Shown here piece after piece: positions 39,030-39,096 of a DNA stretch of 39,096 nucleotides (position 1 is its first letter; each line of letters begins with the position of its first letter). Where the stretch lies: positions 1 through 39,096 of the forward strand of contig JAIEMN010000063.1 in the NCBI GenBank assembly GCA_019752115.1, written 5' to 3'. The notes beneath the pieces were generated by a model. The model had not been told where the DNA came from. It ran no database searches and saw nothing but the letters and a program-made list of their open reading frames with translations. This DNA comes from Gemmatimonadaceae bacterium. Lineage in GTDB: Bacteria; Gemmatimonadota; Gemmatimonadetes; Gemmatimonadales; Gemmatimonadaceae. A program made the position numbers and the translations under genes.

Positions 39030-39096
39030 AACTGATCAGTCATGGGTTTCGGGTTCTTGGTCGTGGGTGGTGGGTTACCGCGGTTGAACCCACCAC
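39030..39096. repeat. Family II-like palindrome cut by the right edge
   Basis: The core AACTGATCAGT at 39030-39040 is shared with the elements at 4055 and 34517. It is followed by GGGTTTCGGGTTCTTGG and then GTGGTGGGTT (39067-39076), which is exactly mirrored by AACCCACCAC (39087-39096) at the window's end. The palindrome presumably continues outside. It lies upstream of tRNA-Ser. Confidence 0.7.

Overview
The window is a dense stretch of very GC-rich bacterial chromosome. I count 29 complete protein genes, one gene cut by the left edge, and one tRNA. No insertion sequence, prophage, CRISPR array or rRNA gene is visible. Secreted proteins with carboxypeptidase-regulatory domains, a DUF5916 barrel protein, a TonB-dependent receptor and a DUF4159/DUF4175 module suggest a Gram-negative environmental bacterium. 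Gemmatimonadota (Gemmatimonas-like) is my best guess, inferred from gene style only.

Left part (1-11.5 kb): the end-truncated S9 peptidase (-), a Tat-exported TIM-barrel isomerase-like protein (+), a zinc-ribbon SDR protein (-), and a small two-gene unit on the minus strand (4102-4907). That unit encodes a membrane-anchored protein with a C-terminal BECR-type nuclease toxin-like domain, followed 17 bp later by a small protein that could be its immunity partner. Then come thioesterase TesB, a YdeI/DUF1801 protein, a tandem pair of carboxypeptidase-regulatory/plug-like proteins, and two alpha/beta hydrolases.

Middle (11.5-23.2 kb): a PLP threonine dehydratase-like enzyme, a DUF5916 outer-membrane protein, a TonB-dependent receptor whose Shine-Dalgarno lies in a hairpin, a mini zincin-like secreted protein, Hsp20, an ispE operon, pdxJ with a degenerate HPt-like protein, a lipoprotein and methylmalonyl-CoA epimerase.

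Right part (23.2-39.1 kb): a long run of plus-strand genes. trxA and rsmI come first, then a four-gene envelope module (DUF4159, a 1206-residue DUF4175-like coiled-coil protein, a TPR protein and a second GATase-like secreted protein). Next is an unusual fusion of a JAMM/Prok-JAB metalloprotease domain to a DinG-type Fe-S helicase, a fumarylacetoacetase-family enzyme, a TonB-like single-span protein and a third carboxypeptidase-regulatory/plug-like protein. gltX and tRNA-Ser(GCU) lie on the minus strand at the right end.

The most striking non-coding signal is a set of long intergenic palindromes (arms about 30-56 nt) at eight or more gene junctions. Their arms match each other within a locus, yet the sequences are mostly unrelated between loci. 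They include a perfect 70-bp palindrome, a related pair flanking one gene, and a 26-bp motif shared by two elements 30 kb apart. They occur between convergent, codirectional and divergent genes, so termination alone does not explain them.
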